Made by a program: the position numbers and the translations under genes. From CALJFL01 sp036961205 (GTDB lineage Bacteria; Pseudomonadota; Gammaproteobacteria; Pseudomonadales; Halieaceae): a stretch of DNA of 64,000 nt. Within the stretch, counting starts at the first letter, position 1, and every line of letters starts with the position of its first letter. A model generated the notes under the pieces. It was given only the letters and a program-made list of their open reading frames with translations, was not told the DNA's origin and did no database searches. Below are positions 27,161-36,271 of the stretch, one piece after another. The stretch is taken from positions 62,001 through 126,000 of the forward strand of contig JBALVI010000005.1 in NCBI GenBank assembly GCA_036961205.1, given 5' to 3'.

Positions 27161-28591
27161 CTAAAGCAGCTCAATAATAACCCCTTCCTCTCCCACTTTC
27201 AGGTCAAGGGAAGAAGCTACCTCATCGACTACTCGTAGGCCACTCAGGTAAGCACCATGCACCGTCTGATAATGGGGAGCAGGTTGAGTTGCCTCGCCGG
27301 CGAAAAACAAAGTGTTAGCGACAGGCTTGGCAAGCTCTGCCCTTTGGCCCTGGCCACCGGGGCGCGTAATCGAATACGAGCCGTAGCTGTAAGGGTCTGT
27401 TTGCCAATCTTTAAACGCATGCCACGTTAGCTGCTGCTGAAGATCTGTAAAACCGCTAGCCTGTTCCAGCCACTGCAGAACCAGTTGCAAACCAGCTTCC
27501 GGCCCCAACGCGCTCAGTTGCTGCGCCGCGCTGCCGGTAAACCAACCGCTGATGGCATTGCCCTCCGGACGAACATCATGCGGCACGGAAAAGTGCACGC
27601 GCCCATCCATGCGGCTGAGGCCACCAGGCGAGGGAATCACACCCTGCCAGAAGGCCTTCTCAAACAGCATTGGCACAACCACCGCCTGGCCCATTTCAAT
27701 TGTATTTAGAGCACTCTGTTTCGCTTTTGGCAGTGGGGGTTGAAACTTGAGATCCCCGCTATGCAGCACGCCGACCGGCACGGTGACAATAACGCGGCGC
27801 GCCGTCACTGCACTCTCTATGCCGCGATCCTTATAAATAACTCCGCAGAATTCTTCACCCCACAGGATGTCCGTCACCACGCTCTCCAGACGGATGCGCC
27901 CGGATAATTCCGCTTCCATTTTTTTAACGAGACGGCTATAACCGCCAAAGATAATGAAGTTCTCATCCAGGTACTCATCCCACTGCGCACCATCCTCGAC
28001 CGCTGCTCGCATGCTAATACGATCCGGTTCAGCGGACCAGCTGTTCGCTTCGGTTGAAATAGTATCGGGATCAGGTCCGTCCAGCCCTAGTTTTTCAGTG
28101 AATTCGCCCAGAGAAACATCCGGGCCTTCATAGGCCGCATAGGCCTGCTGTAGTTTTGTATATGAAGCCTCCCTGGCATCCTCGTTCAGCGGCGCGGCTT
28201 GCTGGCCGTCGTTGAAGTAGAGGTATTCCGGCTCACCAAAGTGATTCATCGAACGGGTTTGCAGGCCGTACTCTTCAACCAGCTCAAAGGTCGCGGCTTT
28301 GCTGCCGTGAATAAATTGTGCGCCCAGCTCCACACCGTGCGGTGACACATCATCAGTTGAGGTATAAATGCGCCCGCCCACGCGATCGCGAGCATCCAGC
28401 ACCAGAACCTTTAGCCCAGGCCCCACTTTGCTCATCATGCGGGCCGCAGACATACCACTAATGCCAGCGCCTATGATAATAACGTCGTAATCAATACCGA
28501 CGGCCGAAGCTCCACCTATCGGCCCTAGCATCGCAGCTGCGCTCAAGGCAGCGCCGCGTTGCAGGAGCTCTCTACGTTTTAATCTGGACAT
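27161..28591 (-). CDS. Exported flavin-containing amine oxidase (Tat substrate)
   Basis: 476 residues. The N-terminus has a twin-arginine signal (KRRELLQRGAALSAAAML), so the folded FAD protein is likely exported to the periplasm. The Rossmann FAD motif is DVIIIGAGISGMSAARM, then RVGGRIYTS, the substrate barrel, and the C-terminal FFAGEATQPAPHYQTVHGAY, where FAD contacts the monoamine-oxidase fold. It should oxidise a primary amine or polyamine to aldehyde, ammonia and H2O2. The divergent XRE-cupin regulator next door is of the polyamine-regulator type, which is suggestive. Confidence 0.88.
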   Translation of the reverse strand: MSRLKRRELLQRGAALSAAAMLGPIGGASAVGIDYDVIIIGAGISGMSAARMMSKVGPGLKVLVLDARDRVGGRIYTSTDDVSPHGVELGAQFIHGSKAATFELVEEYGLQTRSMNHFGEPEYLYFNDGQQAAPLNEDAREASYTKLQQAYAAYEGPDVSLGEFTEKLGLDGPDPDTISTEANSWSAEPDRISMRAAVEDGAQWDEYLDENFIIFGGYSRLVKKMEAELSGRIRLESVVTDILWGEEFCGVIYKDRGIESAVTARRVIVTVPVGVLHSGDLKFQPPLPKAKQSALNTIEMGQAVVVPMLFEKAFWQGVIPSPGGLSRMDGRVHFSVPHDVRPEGNAISGWFTGSAAQQLSALGPEAGLQLVLQWLEQASGFTDLQQQLTWHAFKDWQTDPYSYGSYSITRPGGQGQRAELAKPVANTLFFAGEATQPAPHYQTVHGAYLSGLRVVDEVASSLDLKVGEEGVIIELL

Positions 28592-28730
28592 GTAGTTATC
28601 TCACGCTAATACATCGCCAAGGATAGCTGTTGCTCGCAGCGGGTGGTAATCACAGGTGAGTTTGTGTGACGGGAATCACGTTTTTCCGGACAAACGGCTT
28701 AAACGCTTATTCTGGTCGGTAAAGAGTTGC

Positions 28731-29306
28731 TTACCTGTAGGTCACCACAATATAGCCAACCAATGGGGTATCGCCGCAAGCACTTATCGTATGCTCCACA
28801 TCAGCGCGGTACTGTGCGGAATCGCCGGACTCAAGCTCACAGGCCGTTTCACCGGCAACCAGCCTGGCAGCGCCGCTAGCGACGGTAAACAGCTCCCGTG
28901 TGCCGTCAAAATGGGGCGCACTTTCAAGGGCTGCGCCGGGCTGCAGTTCCAGTTCGTAGAATTCAACATTTTTTTCCATATGCAGCGGTGACAAGGTCCT
29001 AATTCGACAGCCCCCATCCGCCCTGAACACGTGGCTGGGATCATTGCCATGAACGATCTCTATAGTGCTACTCGCCATGGGGTCATCAACCAGTTCACCG
29101 ACACTCATACCGAAGGCCTGAGCAATGCGAGAGGTAACCGCGAGAGTGGGATTTGCCTGCCCACGCTCTATTTGGCTAAGCATAGAGCGACTTACACCCG
29201 ACGCAGCCGCCAACTGCTCCAGGGTGTAGCTGTGCCGCTGCCGCAAATCGGCCATGCGTGCGCACAGCATCTGGACGGATGGTTCTGTGGTGGTCTTGCT
29301 CATCAT
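28731..29306 (-). CDS. XRE-family regulator with C-terminal cupin
   Basis: 191 residues. The helix-turn-helix (residues about 15-70) reads YTLEQLAAASGVSRSMLSQI, ERGQANPTLAVTSRIAQAFG. A cupin sensor follows (FYELELQPGAALESAPHFDG, then DSAQYRADVEHTISACG). PuuR- and SutR-type regulators have this layout. It is divergent from tdh-kbl (87 bases apart) and therefore the likely regulator of threonine catabolism; the amine oxidase gene downstream on its own strand is the other candidate target. Start may be either of two adjacent ATGs, after AGGGA. Confidence 0.87.
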   Translation of the reverse strand: MMSKTTTEPSVQMLCARMADLRQRHSYTLEQLAAASGVSRSMLSQIERGQANPTLAVTSRIAQAFGMSVGELVDDPMASSTIEIVHGNDPSHVFRADGGCRIRTLSPLHMEKNVEFYELELQPGAALESAPHFDGTRELFTVASGAARLVAGETACELESGDSAQYRADVEHTISACGDTPLVGYIVVTYR

Positions 29307-29393
29307 ATTTCCCTGATAGCGGATTTATATCTTGCATATCGAACGATCGAATTCTAATATACCGGAATAATTCCTCTATAGCGACGACGAATC

Positions 29394-30422
29394 ATGAAAG
29401 CACTGGTAAAACGCGAAGCAAAACAGGGCCTATGGCTTGAAGATGTCCCTGAACCTGAAGTGGGCATTAATGACGTGCTGATCAAGATGAAGCGAACCGC
29501 CATTTGCGGTACGGACATGCACATATACAACTGGGATGCCTGGGCACAGAAGACTATCCCCGTCCCTATGGTAGTCGGGCATGAATTTGTAGGTGAGATA
29601 GTAGATGTTGGCAATAATGTAATAGGTTTTCGCCCGGGGCAGATAGTCTCCGGAGAAGGTCATGTGGTTTGTGGTCGTTGCCGCAACTGCATGGCTGGCC
29701 GTCGCCACTTGTGTGCCCAGACCTCGGGAATTGGGGTGGACCGGCCCGGGGCGTTTGCTGAGTACCTTGCACTACCCATGTCCAATGTTTGGGAGCACAG
29801 CGATGGCATTGACCTCGATGTAGCCGCCCTCTTCGATCCGTTTGGCAATGCCGTGCACACCGCATTGCAATACGACCTGCTAGGAGAAGATGTATTGATC
29901 ACCGGCGCAGGACCAATCGGGGCGATGGCAGCCGCTGTTTGTAAACATGCAGGCGCGCGCCATGTGGTTATCACCGATGTAATCGACTCGCGCCTGGAAC
30001 GCGCCGCTGCGTTGGGGGCTACGCGAACGGTGAATGTCTCAAGGGAAAGTCTAGCGGATGTACAGCGAGAGCTGCACATGAGCGAAGGCTTTGACGTTGG
30101 CTTGGAAATGTCCGGCAACGAGCAAGCCTTTAACGATTTGCTGAAGAATATGTGTCACGGCGGCAAGGTGGCCATCCTCGGTATACCCGCCGAAAGCACG
30201 GCCATTGACTGGAGCACCGTGATCTTCAATATGCTTACATTAAAAGGTATTTACGGCCGCGAGATGTATGAGACCTGGTACAAAATGTCGGTAATGATAG
30301 AGTCGGGGCTGGATATTTCGTCGGTGATTACCCATCGCTTGGGTTATCGCGATTTTCAGCACGGATTTGATGTAATGAACAGCGGAGAGGCCAGCAAGGT
30401 CATCCTCAACTGGGAAGAATAG
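29394..30422 (+). CDS. tdh: L-threonine 3-dehydrogenase
   Basis: 342 residues, zinc-dependent MDR dehydrogenase. Catalytic zinc ligands are in AICGTDMHIYNWD and GHEFVGEIVDVG. Structural zinc cysteines lie in GEGHVVCGRCRNCMAGRRHL. The NAD fold starts VLITGAGPIGAMAAAVCK. It oxidises L-threonine to 2-amino-3-oxobutyrate, which Kbl (starting 9 bases downstream) converts to glycine and acetyl-CoA. Confidence 0.95.
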   Translation: MKALVKREAKQGLWLEDVPEPEVGINDVLIKMKRTAICGTDMHIYNWDAWAQKTIPVPMVVGHEFVGEIVDVGNNVIGFRPGQIVSGEGHVVCGRCRNCMAGRRHLCAQTSGIGVDRPGAFAEYLALPMSNVWEHSDGIDLDVAALFDPFGNAVHTALQYDLLGEDVLITGAGPIGAMAAAVCKHAGARHVVITDVIDSRLERAAALGATRTVNVSRESLADVQRELHMSEGFDVGLEMSGNEQAFNDLLKNMCHGGKVAILGIPAESTAIDWSTVIFNMLTLKGIYGREMYETWYKMSVMIESGLDISSVITHRLGYRDFQHGFDVMNSGEASKVILNWEE

Positions 30423-30431
30423 GAGCCACCA

Positions 30432-31622
30432 ATGTACGAGCGTTTCCAGGAGCACCTGGCCGGAGAACTGGCCGGTATAGAAAGTGCGGGCTTGACCAAG
30501 CATGAACGACTGATTACAACACCTCAGGGCGCTCGTGTCGGCGTTACTAGCGGCGCGCAGGTACTCAACCTTTGCGCCAACAACTATCTGGGCCTGGCCC
30601 AACACCCGCAAGTTAATGAAGCGGCAGCGCAGGGCTTGCAGGAATGGGGCTTCGGTATGGCCTCGGTGCGTTTTATCTGCGGCACTCAGTCTCTGCACAA
30701 GGATCTGGAAAACAGGATTAGTGCGTTCCTGGGCACTCAAGACACCATCCTCTATCCGTCATGCTTTGACGCCAACGGCGGGCTATTTGAAACATTACTG
30801 GGCGCTGAAGATGCAGTTATTTCCGATGAGCTAAATCACGCCAGCATCATTGACGGTGTGCGTCTGTGCCGGGCCAGTCGCTATCGTTATCGCAATAACG
30901 ATATGGCGGACCTGGAAACTCAGCTAAAAGCAGCTGATGCCGCTGGCGCGCGTTTCAAGTTGATTACCACCGACGGCGTGTTCTCTATGGACGGTTATAT
31001 TGCCCGGCTCGACGAAATTTGTGACCTGGCGGATAAGTATGGGGCCTTGGTGCATTTTGACGATTGCCATGCCACCGGCTTTATCGGCGAGAATGGTAAG
31101 GGTACCCACGAATTACGTAACTGCATGGATAGAGTAGACATCATTACCGGTACGCTGGGCAAAGCACTGGGGGGCGGAAGTGGTGGTTACACTGCTGCAC
31201 GCCAGGAAATCGTAGACCTGCTGCGCCAGCGTTCACGCCCCTACCTGTTCTCCAATACGGTAGCACCGCCGGTAGTTGCGGGCGCGATCAAAGCCATTGA
31301 ATTGGTTAGCGAATCGCCAGAACTACGCGACAAGCTGCGCCATAACACAGGGATTTTTCGCGAAGGGCTTGAACGATTAGGCTTTGAACTATTACCGGGG
31401 GAACACCCGATTGTACCGGTGATGCTGCACGATGCTGCGCTGGCGGCCAAGTTTGCCGAGGCCATGCTCGCCCTTGGCGTTTACGTGGTGGCGTTTTCTT
31501 TCCCCGTGGTACCCAAAGGTAAAGCACGTATTCGCACACAGATGTCTGCAGCGCTCAGCGACGACGATATAGGATTTGCACTCGAGGCATTTGCACGGGC
31601 GAAAAAGGAAGTAGGATGTTAA
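30432..31622 (+). CDS. kbl: Glycine C-acetyltransferase (2-amino-3-ketobutyrate CoA ligase)
   Basis: 396 residues, alpha-oxoamine synthase family. Motifs: LNLCANNYLGLAQHP, GFGMASVRFICGTQSLHKDL, VHFDDCHATGFIGENGKG and the PLP lysine segment GTLGKALGGGSGGYTA. It cleaves aminoacetone precursor 2-amino-3-oxobutyrate with CoA to glycine and acetyl-CoA. AGGAGCC precedes the ATG, and it is co-transcribed with tdh. Confidence 0.95.
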   Translation: MYERFQEHLAGELAGIESAGLTKHERLITTPQGARVGVTSGAQVLNLCANNYLGLAQHPQVNEAAAQGLQEWGFGMASVRFICGTQSLHKDLENRISAFLGTQDTILYPSCFDANGGLFETLLGAEDAVISDELNHASIIDGVRLCRASRYRYRNNDMADLETQLKAADAAGARFKLITTDGVFSMDGYIARLDEICDLADKYGALVHFDDCHATGFIGENGKGTHELRNCMDRVDIITGTLGKALGGGSGGYTAARQEIVDLLRQRSRPYLFSNTVAPPVVAGAIKAIELVSESPELRDKLRHNTGIFREGLERLGFELLPGEHPIVPVMLHDAALAAKFAEAMLALGVYVVAFSFPVVPKGKARIRTQMSAALSDDDIGFALEAFARAKKEVGC

Positions 31623-31690
31623 GCTGACCTTGTCGTATTGCGAATACGCTCTGAAACCCTCTACAGGTCCTCTCTTTGATTCAGCAGTTA

Positions 31691-33043
31691 ATGACAAAGC
31701 AGTTGCTGCCACTTGCAACAATCATCTGCGCGGCTCTGCTCGGGTCTTGCGCAGTGCAAACTCCGAGTCTGGAAAGACTTTATAAAACGTCCAACAGCCT
31801 CGTCGGACATCCACCGGTCATTCTGATTCACGGTGCCTTCGGCGCTCGATTATGTAACTCGGATGAGAAAGAACTTTGGCCGGGAAGCCTTCGTGACGTT
31901 ATTTTTTCAGACTATCGTGATCTCGCACTTGCTACTAATCTGGACCCAGCCAACGAACATGCCCGATTGCATACATGCGGGCTCACAGATACCGTCGCCG
32001 GCCAGGATTTCTACGGCGCTATCGAAGCCACGTTAACGGGCGCTGGTGGATATACATTTTCTCAACCTGGCCAACCAGTACAATCCAACCAAAGAAACTA
32101 CTACCGGTTTACCTACGACTGGCGACAGGACAACGCTACCAGTGCTGCAGCATTGGACCGATATGTAGAGCAGATACGTCTGGATCACGGTAATCCTGAC
32201 CTCAAGGTAGATATTGTTGCGCACAGTATGGGCGGTCTGGTCACTCGATACTGGCTTCGCTATGGCACCCGAGACGTACTCAGCGGTAACGACTTCCCAA
32301 TAAACAATGACGGCGCCAAAAAAACCCGCAAAATAATCTTACTGGGCACGCCGAACCTGGGTTCTACTGCTGCATTACAACAGCTACTCGAAGGCGCTGA
32401 CTTTGGCGTCAACAAAATTGGTTCCGATGTGCTTTTAAGTTTCCCCAGCGCCTACCAGCTGTTACCGCATCCGATAGCAGATTCAATTATTAGCGACAGC
32501 GGTAATACCCTCTCCCGCGATCTATTCGATAGCGAAATTTGGCGTTCGCTGGAGTGGGGCCCCTTCGATGAGCAAGTCCGGCGCTCGCTACAGGATCGGG
32601 CGTGGACGACTGAAGATATCTCTCTATTGGAGTCTTATACTCACAAACACCTGGAACGCGCCCGTCGTTTCGTGTGGGCTCTCACCGTTGAAAATACCGC
32701 CCGCCCCTACGAACTTATTGTCTTCGGTGGGGACTGCGTGCCAACGCCGGCCAGGGTTTTGATAGAGAATGTAGGGGATGATTCGCATGTGAGGCTCTGG
32801 CCGTCGGAGATGCAAAACGCTGCAACGGGAATTGATTATGAGCAGCTTATGCTAGAACCAGGAGACGGCGCAGTGACCAAGGCTTCCTTGCTAGCGCGTA
32901 CCGCGCTTGACCCCAGCGTGCCCAGGCATCGATTCAGCGACTTTCCACTCGACTACGCCGTCATGTTCTGCGAAGACCACAGTAAACTGCCGGGCAACAT
33001 CACCTTCCAGGATAACCTGTTACATATACTACTTAGCCAGTGA
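31691..33043 (+). CDS. LCAT-like alpha/beta hydrolase lipoprotein
   Basis: 450 residues from the ATG at 31691; an in-frame TTG lies at 31676. The N-terminus MTKQLLPLATIICAALLGSC is a lipoprotein signal with LGSC as lipobox. The nucleophile elbow is DIVAHSMGGLVTRYW, and the phosphate/oxyanion strand begins PPVILIHGAFG. The overall layout follows lecithin:cholesterol acyltransferase/phospholipase-like hydrolases. The product is probably attached to the outer membrane and hydrolyses a lipid ester. Monocistronic, with 53 bases or more after kbl. Confidence 0.8.
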   Translation: MTKQLLPLATIICAALLGSCAVQTPSLERLYKTSNSLVGHPPVILIHGAFGARLCNSDEKELWPGSLRDVIFSDYRDLALATNLDPANEHARLHTCGLTDTVAGQDFYGAIEATLTGAGGYTFSQPGQPVQSNQRNYYRFTYDWRQDNATSAAALDRYVEQIRLDHGNPDLKVDIVAHSMGGLVTRYWLRYGTRDVLSGNDFPINNDGAKKTRKIILLGTPNLGSTAALQQLLEGADFGVNKIGSDVLLSFPSAYQLLPHPIADSIISDSGNTLSRDLFDSEIWRSLEWGPFDEQVRRSLQDRAWTTEDISLLESYTHKHLERARRFVWALTVENTARPYELIVFGGDCVPTPARVLIENVGDDSHVRLWPSEMQNAATGIDYEQLMLEPGDGAVTKASLLARTALDPSVPRHRFSDFPLDYAVMFCEDHSKLPGNITFQDNLLHILLSQ

Positions 33044-33059
33044 GTGCTGCAGTGCAGCC

Positions 33060-33671
33060 TTAACGATTGGCTTTTAGTACTTCCTCTTCCAACTGCTCAA
33101 GGCGATCTTTACCAAAGAACATCTCCTCGCCGACATAAAATGTCGGAATGCCGAATGCTCCACGCTGTACAGCCGCCTCGGTGTTGGCGACGAGTTTTGC
33201 TTTTACCGCCGGGTCCTGGGTCTGTTCCATTAATTTAGCGCCATCCAGGCCTGCATTCGTCAGCGCGGTAACAAAGACCTCAGGGTCGTCCATTTTCAGG
33301 GATTGTTCCCACATTGCTTTCAAACCTACTTCGATATATTCGAGCAGCTGACCGCCCTGCTCTGCTGCAATTGCGCCTCGCATTAACACCAGTGTATTAA
33401 CGGGAAAGTGTTCATTCATTTTAAAATCATCAAGCTGATGTTTCTCGATAAAACGCCGGGTTTCCAACATTTCATACTCCATTTTTCCTTTAATACCAGC
33501 GAAAGCGATCATAGGCGCCTGATTCCCCGTGGCCTTAAAAATCCCGCCTAACAGGCAGGGGATAATATTCAATTCGGCCCCCGTACGCGTGACAATGTCG
33601 TGTACCGCTTTGTAGCTCAAATAGGCATTGGGGCTAGCGAAATCAAAAATGAAATCTATTTTTACAGTCAT
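33060..33671 (-). CDS. DsbA-family / 2-hydroxychromene-2-carboxylate isomerase-like protein
   Basis: 203 residues with a thioredoxin fold interrupted by a helical domain. The active site reads FDFASPNAYLSY, with serine in place of the DsbA cysteine pair, as in HCCA isomerases and kappa-class GSTs. FGIPTFYVGEEMFFGKDRLE gives the cis-proline end. It probably uses glutathione for an isomerisation or transfer; the substrate is unknown. It is 10 bases downstream of the SDR gene with a clear GGAGAG RBS. Confidence 0.85.
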   Translation of the reverse strand: MTVKIDFIFDFASPNAYLSYKAVHDIVTRTGAELNIIPCLLGGIFKATGNQAPMIAFAGIKGKMEYEMLETRRFIEKHQLDDFKMNEHFPVNTLVLMRGAIAAEQGGQLLEYIEVGLKAMWEQSLKMDDPEVFVTALTNAGLDGAKLMEQTQDPAVKAKLVANTEAAVQRGAFGIPTFYVGEEMFFGKDRLEQLEEEVLKANR

Positions 33672-33681
33672 AACTGCTCTC

Positions 33682-34419
33682 CTACCAAGTTTCTGTCCAG
33701 GGCCGCAGGTCTAGCTCATGGGTCCAAGCCGTGCGGGGTTGATTGTGTAGCATGACATAGGCCTGCGCAATGTGATCAGGATTGAGGATACTGTCTTGCT
33801 CTCGCAGATCATCGACCTGCGGTACGTTGTCACGAATAAAATTTGAATCAATCATCCCGTCAACGATGGTATGCGCTACATGGATGTTTGACGGCCCTAA
33901 CTCTCTGGCCATTGACTGTGCCAGTGCGCGCAAGCCATGTTTTGCACTGGCAAACGCTGAAAACCCGGAGCTGCCCCGGACACTGGCTGTCGCACCGGTA
34001 AAAATAATGGTGCCACTGCCCCGCTCTACCATCTTTTTAGCGACTTCCCTGCCCATGAGAAAACCGGCGAAACAAGCCATTTCCCAGACCTTCCTATAAA
34101 CCTGGGCGGTTGTATCTCTTATGGGGAAATTGACGTTTGCACCAATATTAAATACGGCAACCTCGATGGGTGCGACATCTGTCTCAATGGTGTCAACCAG
34201 ATCAATCACTGACTGTTCTTCGCGGGCATCTGCGGCCATTGCAAGCGCCTCAAAGCCCTCACTACGGATACTTGCAGCCAATGCTTCCAGAGCATCACTG
34301 TGTCGCGGCCGTCGCGACAGGCAGGCGACCATGCCTTCTCGAGCGAATGCGCGCCCTATAGCACTGCCGGTGTCGTCCCCGGCGCCAATGACCAGGCAGG
34401 CCTTTTTCTTCGTACCCAT
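33682..34419 (-). CDS. Short-chain dehydrogenase/reductase-like protein with FxxxK active site
   Basis: 245 residues. The cofactor loop is VIGAGDDTGSAIGRAFA, which departs from TGxxxGxG. The catalytic serine is within TGATAS near 146, but the tyrosine of YxxxK is phenylalanine (F156-A-S-A-K160 in SGFSAFASAKHGL). The rest of the fold (LRALAQSMARELGPSNIHVA) is typical. It may have altered catalysis or rely on another residue. RBS AAGGAG precedes the ATG, and it is followed by the DsbA-like gene. Confidence 0.85.
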   Translation of the reverse strand: MGTKKKACLVIGAGDDTGSAIGRAFAREGMVACLSRRPRHSDALEALAASIRSEGFEALAMAADAREEQSVIDLVDTIETDVAPIEVAVFNIGANVNFPIRDTTAQVYRKVWEMACFAGFLMGREVAKKMVERGSGTIIFTGATASVRGSSGFSAFASAKHGLRALAQSMARELGPSNIHVAHTIVDGMIDSNFIRDNVPQVDDLREQDSILNPDHIAQAYVMLHNQPRTAWTHELDLRPWTETW

Positions 34420-34638
34420 GCTTTGCTCCTTGGCCCAATGACCTCAAAAAAAATACATACAGCCTGATGCTCACATAATAAGGACTATAATTGCTTTGAT
34501 ATCATTGCGCACCTGTTCGAATACGAATTCCTGTTGATAGCAGCTCAAGTGGTCGAACTGAATCGAGAATACATGCATCCCCTCCTCGTCTGGGATAACC
34601 TAGCGTAGTGTTAAAGGCAAATTGAATAGAGGCGATCT

Positions 34639-35712
34639 ATGAACGTTGCAATTGTTGGGTGCGGCATGATTGCTGACACTCACGCCAGTGCGCTTCGTGC
34701 GCTCGGTCACAAGCTGGTACTGGCAGTTTCAAGAACAATGGAGGGTGCAGAAGCGTTCTCAAAAAAGTGGCATGTGGCGCGGTACAGCAACGTACTCAGC
34801 GACGATTTACTGCATGACGTTGACTGTGTTCATATATGCACACCGCCGGCCTCTCATTATGAGCTGGTCAAACAATGTCTGGAGCTCAGTAAGCACGTCA
34901 TCTGCGAAAAACCACTTTGCCTGTCGGCAGAACACGCCAAAGAACTGATGCAACTAGCCAAGAGTAAAGGCGTAACCGGCGCGGTAAATTTCAATGTTCG
35001 TTACTACCAGGCCTGTGGCAAGGCGAAAGAAATTGTCAGCCAGCAAGATTTTGGTCGCACGCTGATGGTTCAGTGCAATTATCAGCAGGAATTCCACGCC
35101 TTGCCGGAAGCCTATTCATGGCGGTATCAGCCGGAAATTTCAGGCCCGATGAGAGCAACAACAGAAATTGGCTCGCACTGCATAGATTTGATCCGCCATT
35201 GGACTGACCTGAAGATCACCTCAGTGAGTGCCAATTTTGGGTGTTTCACTCCTGTCAGGCAGCTTAGTCAGGGACTGATGCACCGAGAGCCTCAGGATTA
35301 TTCGTCGCCAGTGGAGGTGAAGTCCGAGGACGCCGCAGTGATATCACTACAATTTGAAAATGGCGCTATCGGCTGCATCCTGCTATCGGAAATCGCTCAC
35401 GGAAGACACAACAGCATTAAATTGGAAGTTACCGGCGACACCCAGTCTGTATGGTGGGAATCGGAATCACCCTACCATCTGCATACGGCAACAAAGGGCG
35501 GCGGAATCAATACCGCTATAGACGCATTCAGCCAAAGTTTCACCGATACGGTAACGCAGTTTATTGAACATGTTTACGCGGCCATTACATCAGGCTCTCA
35601 GCAAAACACCTTTCCTGACTTTTCCGACGGATATGTTAATTCATTAATTTGCGACGCTATTTACGAGAGTGCACAAAACAAGGCTCAGTGGATTGAGATA
35701 GAGGATTACTAG
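34639..35712 (+). CDS. Gfo/Idh/MocA-family oxidoreductase
   Basis: 357 residues. The N-terminal Rossmann fold starts NVAIVGCGMIADTHASALR. The catalytic EKP motif is HVICEKPLCLSAEHAKEL. The C-terminal alpha/beta domain contains TTEIGSHCIDLIRHW, with the conserved histidine. Members oxidise or epimerise sugars or inositol using NAD(P). It is followed two bases later by a DUF985 cupin gene. Substrate not inferable. The 219-base upstream gap shows no clear operator. Confidence 0.88.
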   Translation: MNVAIVGCGMIADTHASALRALGHKLVLAVSRTMEGAEAFSKKWHVARYSNVLSDDLLHDVDCVHICTPPASHYELVKQCLELSKHVICEKPLCLSAEHAKELMQLAKSKGVTGAVNFNVRYYQACGKAKEIVSQQDFGRTLMVQCNYQQEFHALPEAYSWRYQPEISGPMRATTEIGSHCIDLIRHWTDLKITSVSANFGCFTPVRQLSQGLMHREPQDYSSPVEVKSEDAAVISLQFENGAIGCILLSEIAHGRHNSIKLEVTGDTQSVWWESESPYHLHTATKGGGINTAIDAFSQSFTDTVTQFIEHVYAAITSGSQQNTFPDFSDGYVNSLICDAIYESAQNKAQWIEIEDY

Positions 35713-35714
35713 TT

Positions 35715-36266
35715 ATGCACGACCTCGATGACCCGAATATACACCCGGATGTTAAAGCCATATGCGACCACTACCAATTCGATACGATGCCCGTTGAAGG
35801 GACATTGTACAAAAGCACTTATCGCTCGTCTCATAGATTAGCCAATGGCGGACCCGCTGGTACAGCAATTATAGGGCTGTACTCAAACCTGCCCTTGAGC
35901 GTTTCCTGCTTTCACAAACTACTGAGTGATGAGGTATGGCATGTCTATGGTGGCGACCCCTTTAGACTGGTATTGCTGCACGATGACGGCTCCGTAGAGG
36001 AGGTCCTCATGGGGACGCAGCCAGAAAATGGCCAATCAGTGCAGTTCACAGTTCCGGCCAATACCTGGCAGGCGGGTTATCTGATCGAGGGAGGTCGCTA
36101 TGCGCTATACGGTTGCACTATGGCACCAGGGTTTCGTGGGCAGGATTTCACCGCAGGTACCGCCGACGAACTGATAGCGCGCTACCCTCAGGCAGAGGAG
36201 ACTATACGGATGTTAAGTGTCAACGGAACTGAAACAACCATGCCAGCGGGTTATGAGGAAGATTAG
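35715..36266 (+). CDS. Cupin_5 (DUF985) protein
   Basis: 183 residues. It matches the DUF985 jelly roll: STYRSSHRLANGGPAGTAII, then VSCFHKLLSDEVWHVYGGDP and FTVPANTWQAGYLIEGG, ending with CTMAPGFRGQDF. Some relatives act on sugars or sugar nucleotides. Coupled to the Gfo/Idh gene with two bases between them, so a shared small-carbohydrate substrate is likely. It converges on the nucleoside transporter gene. Confidence 0.88.
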   Translation: MHDLDDPNIHPDVKAICDHYQFDTMPVEGTLYKSTYRSSHRLANGGPAGTAIIGLYSNLPLSVSCFHKLLSDEVWHVYGGDPFRLVLLHDDGSVEEVLMGTQPENGQSVQFTVPANTWQAGYLIEGGRYALYGCTMAPGFRGQDFTAGTADELIARYPQAEETIRMLSVNGTETTMPAGYEED

Positions 36267-36271
36267 GAGCT

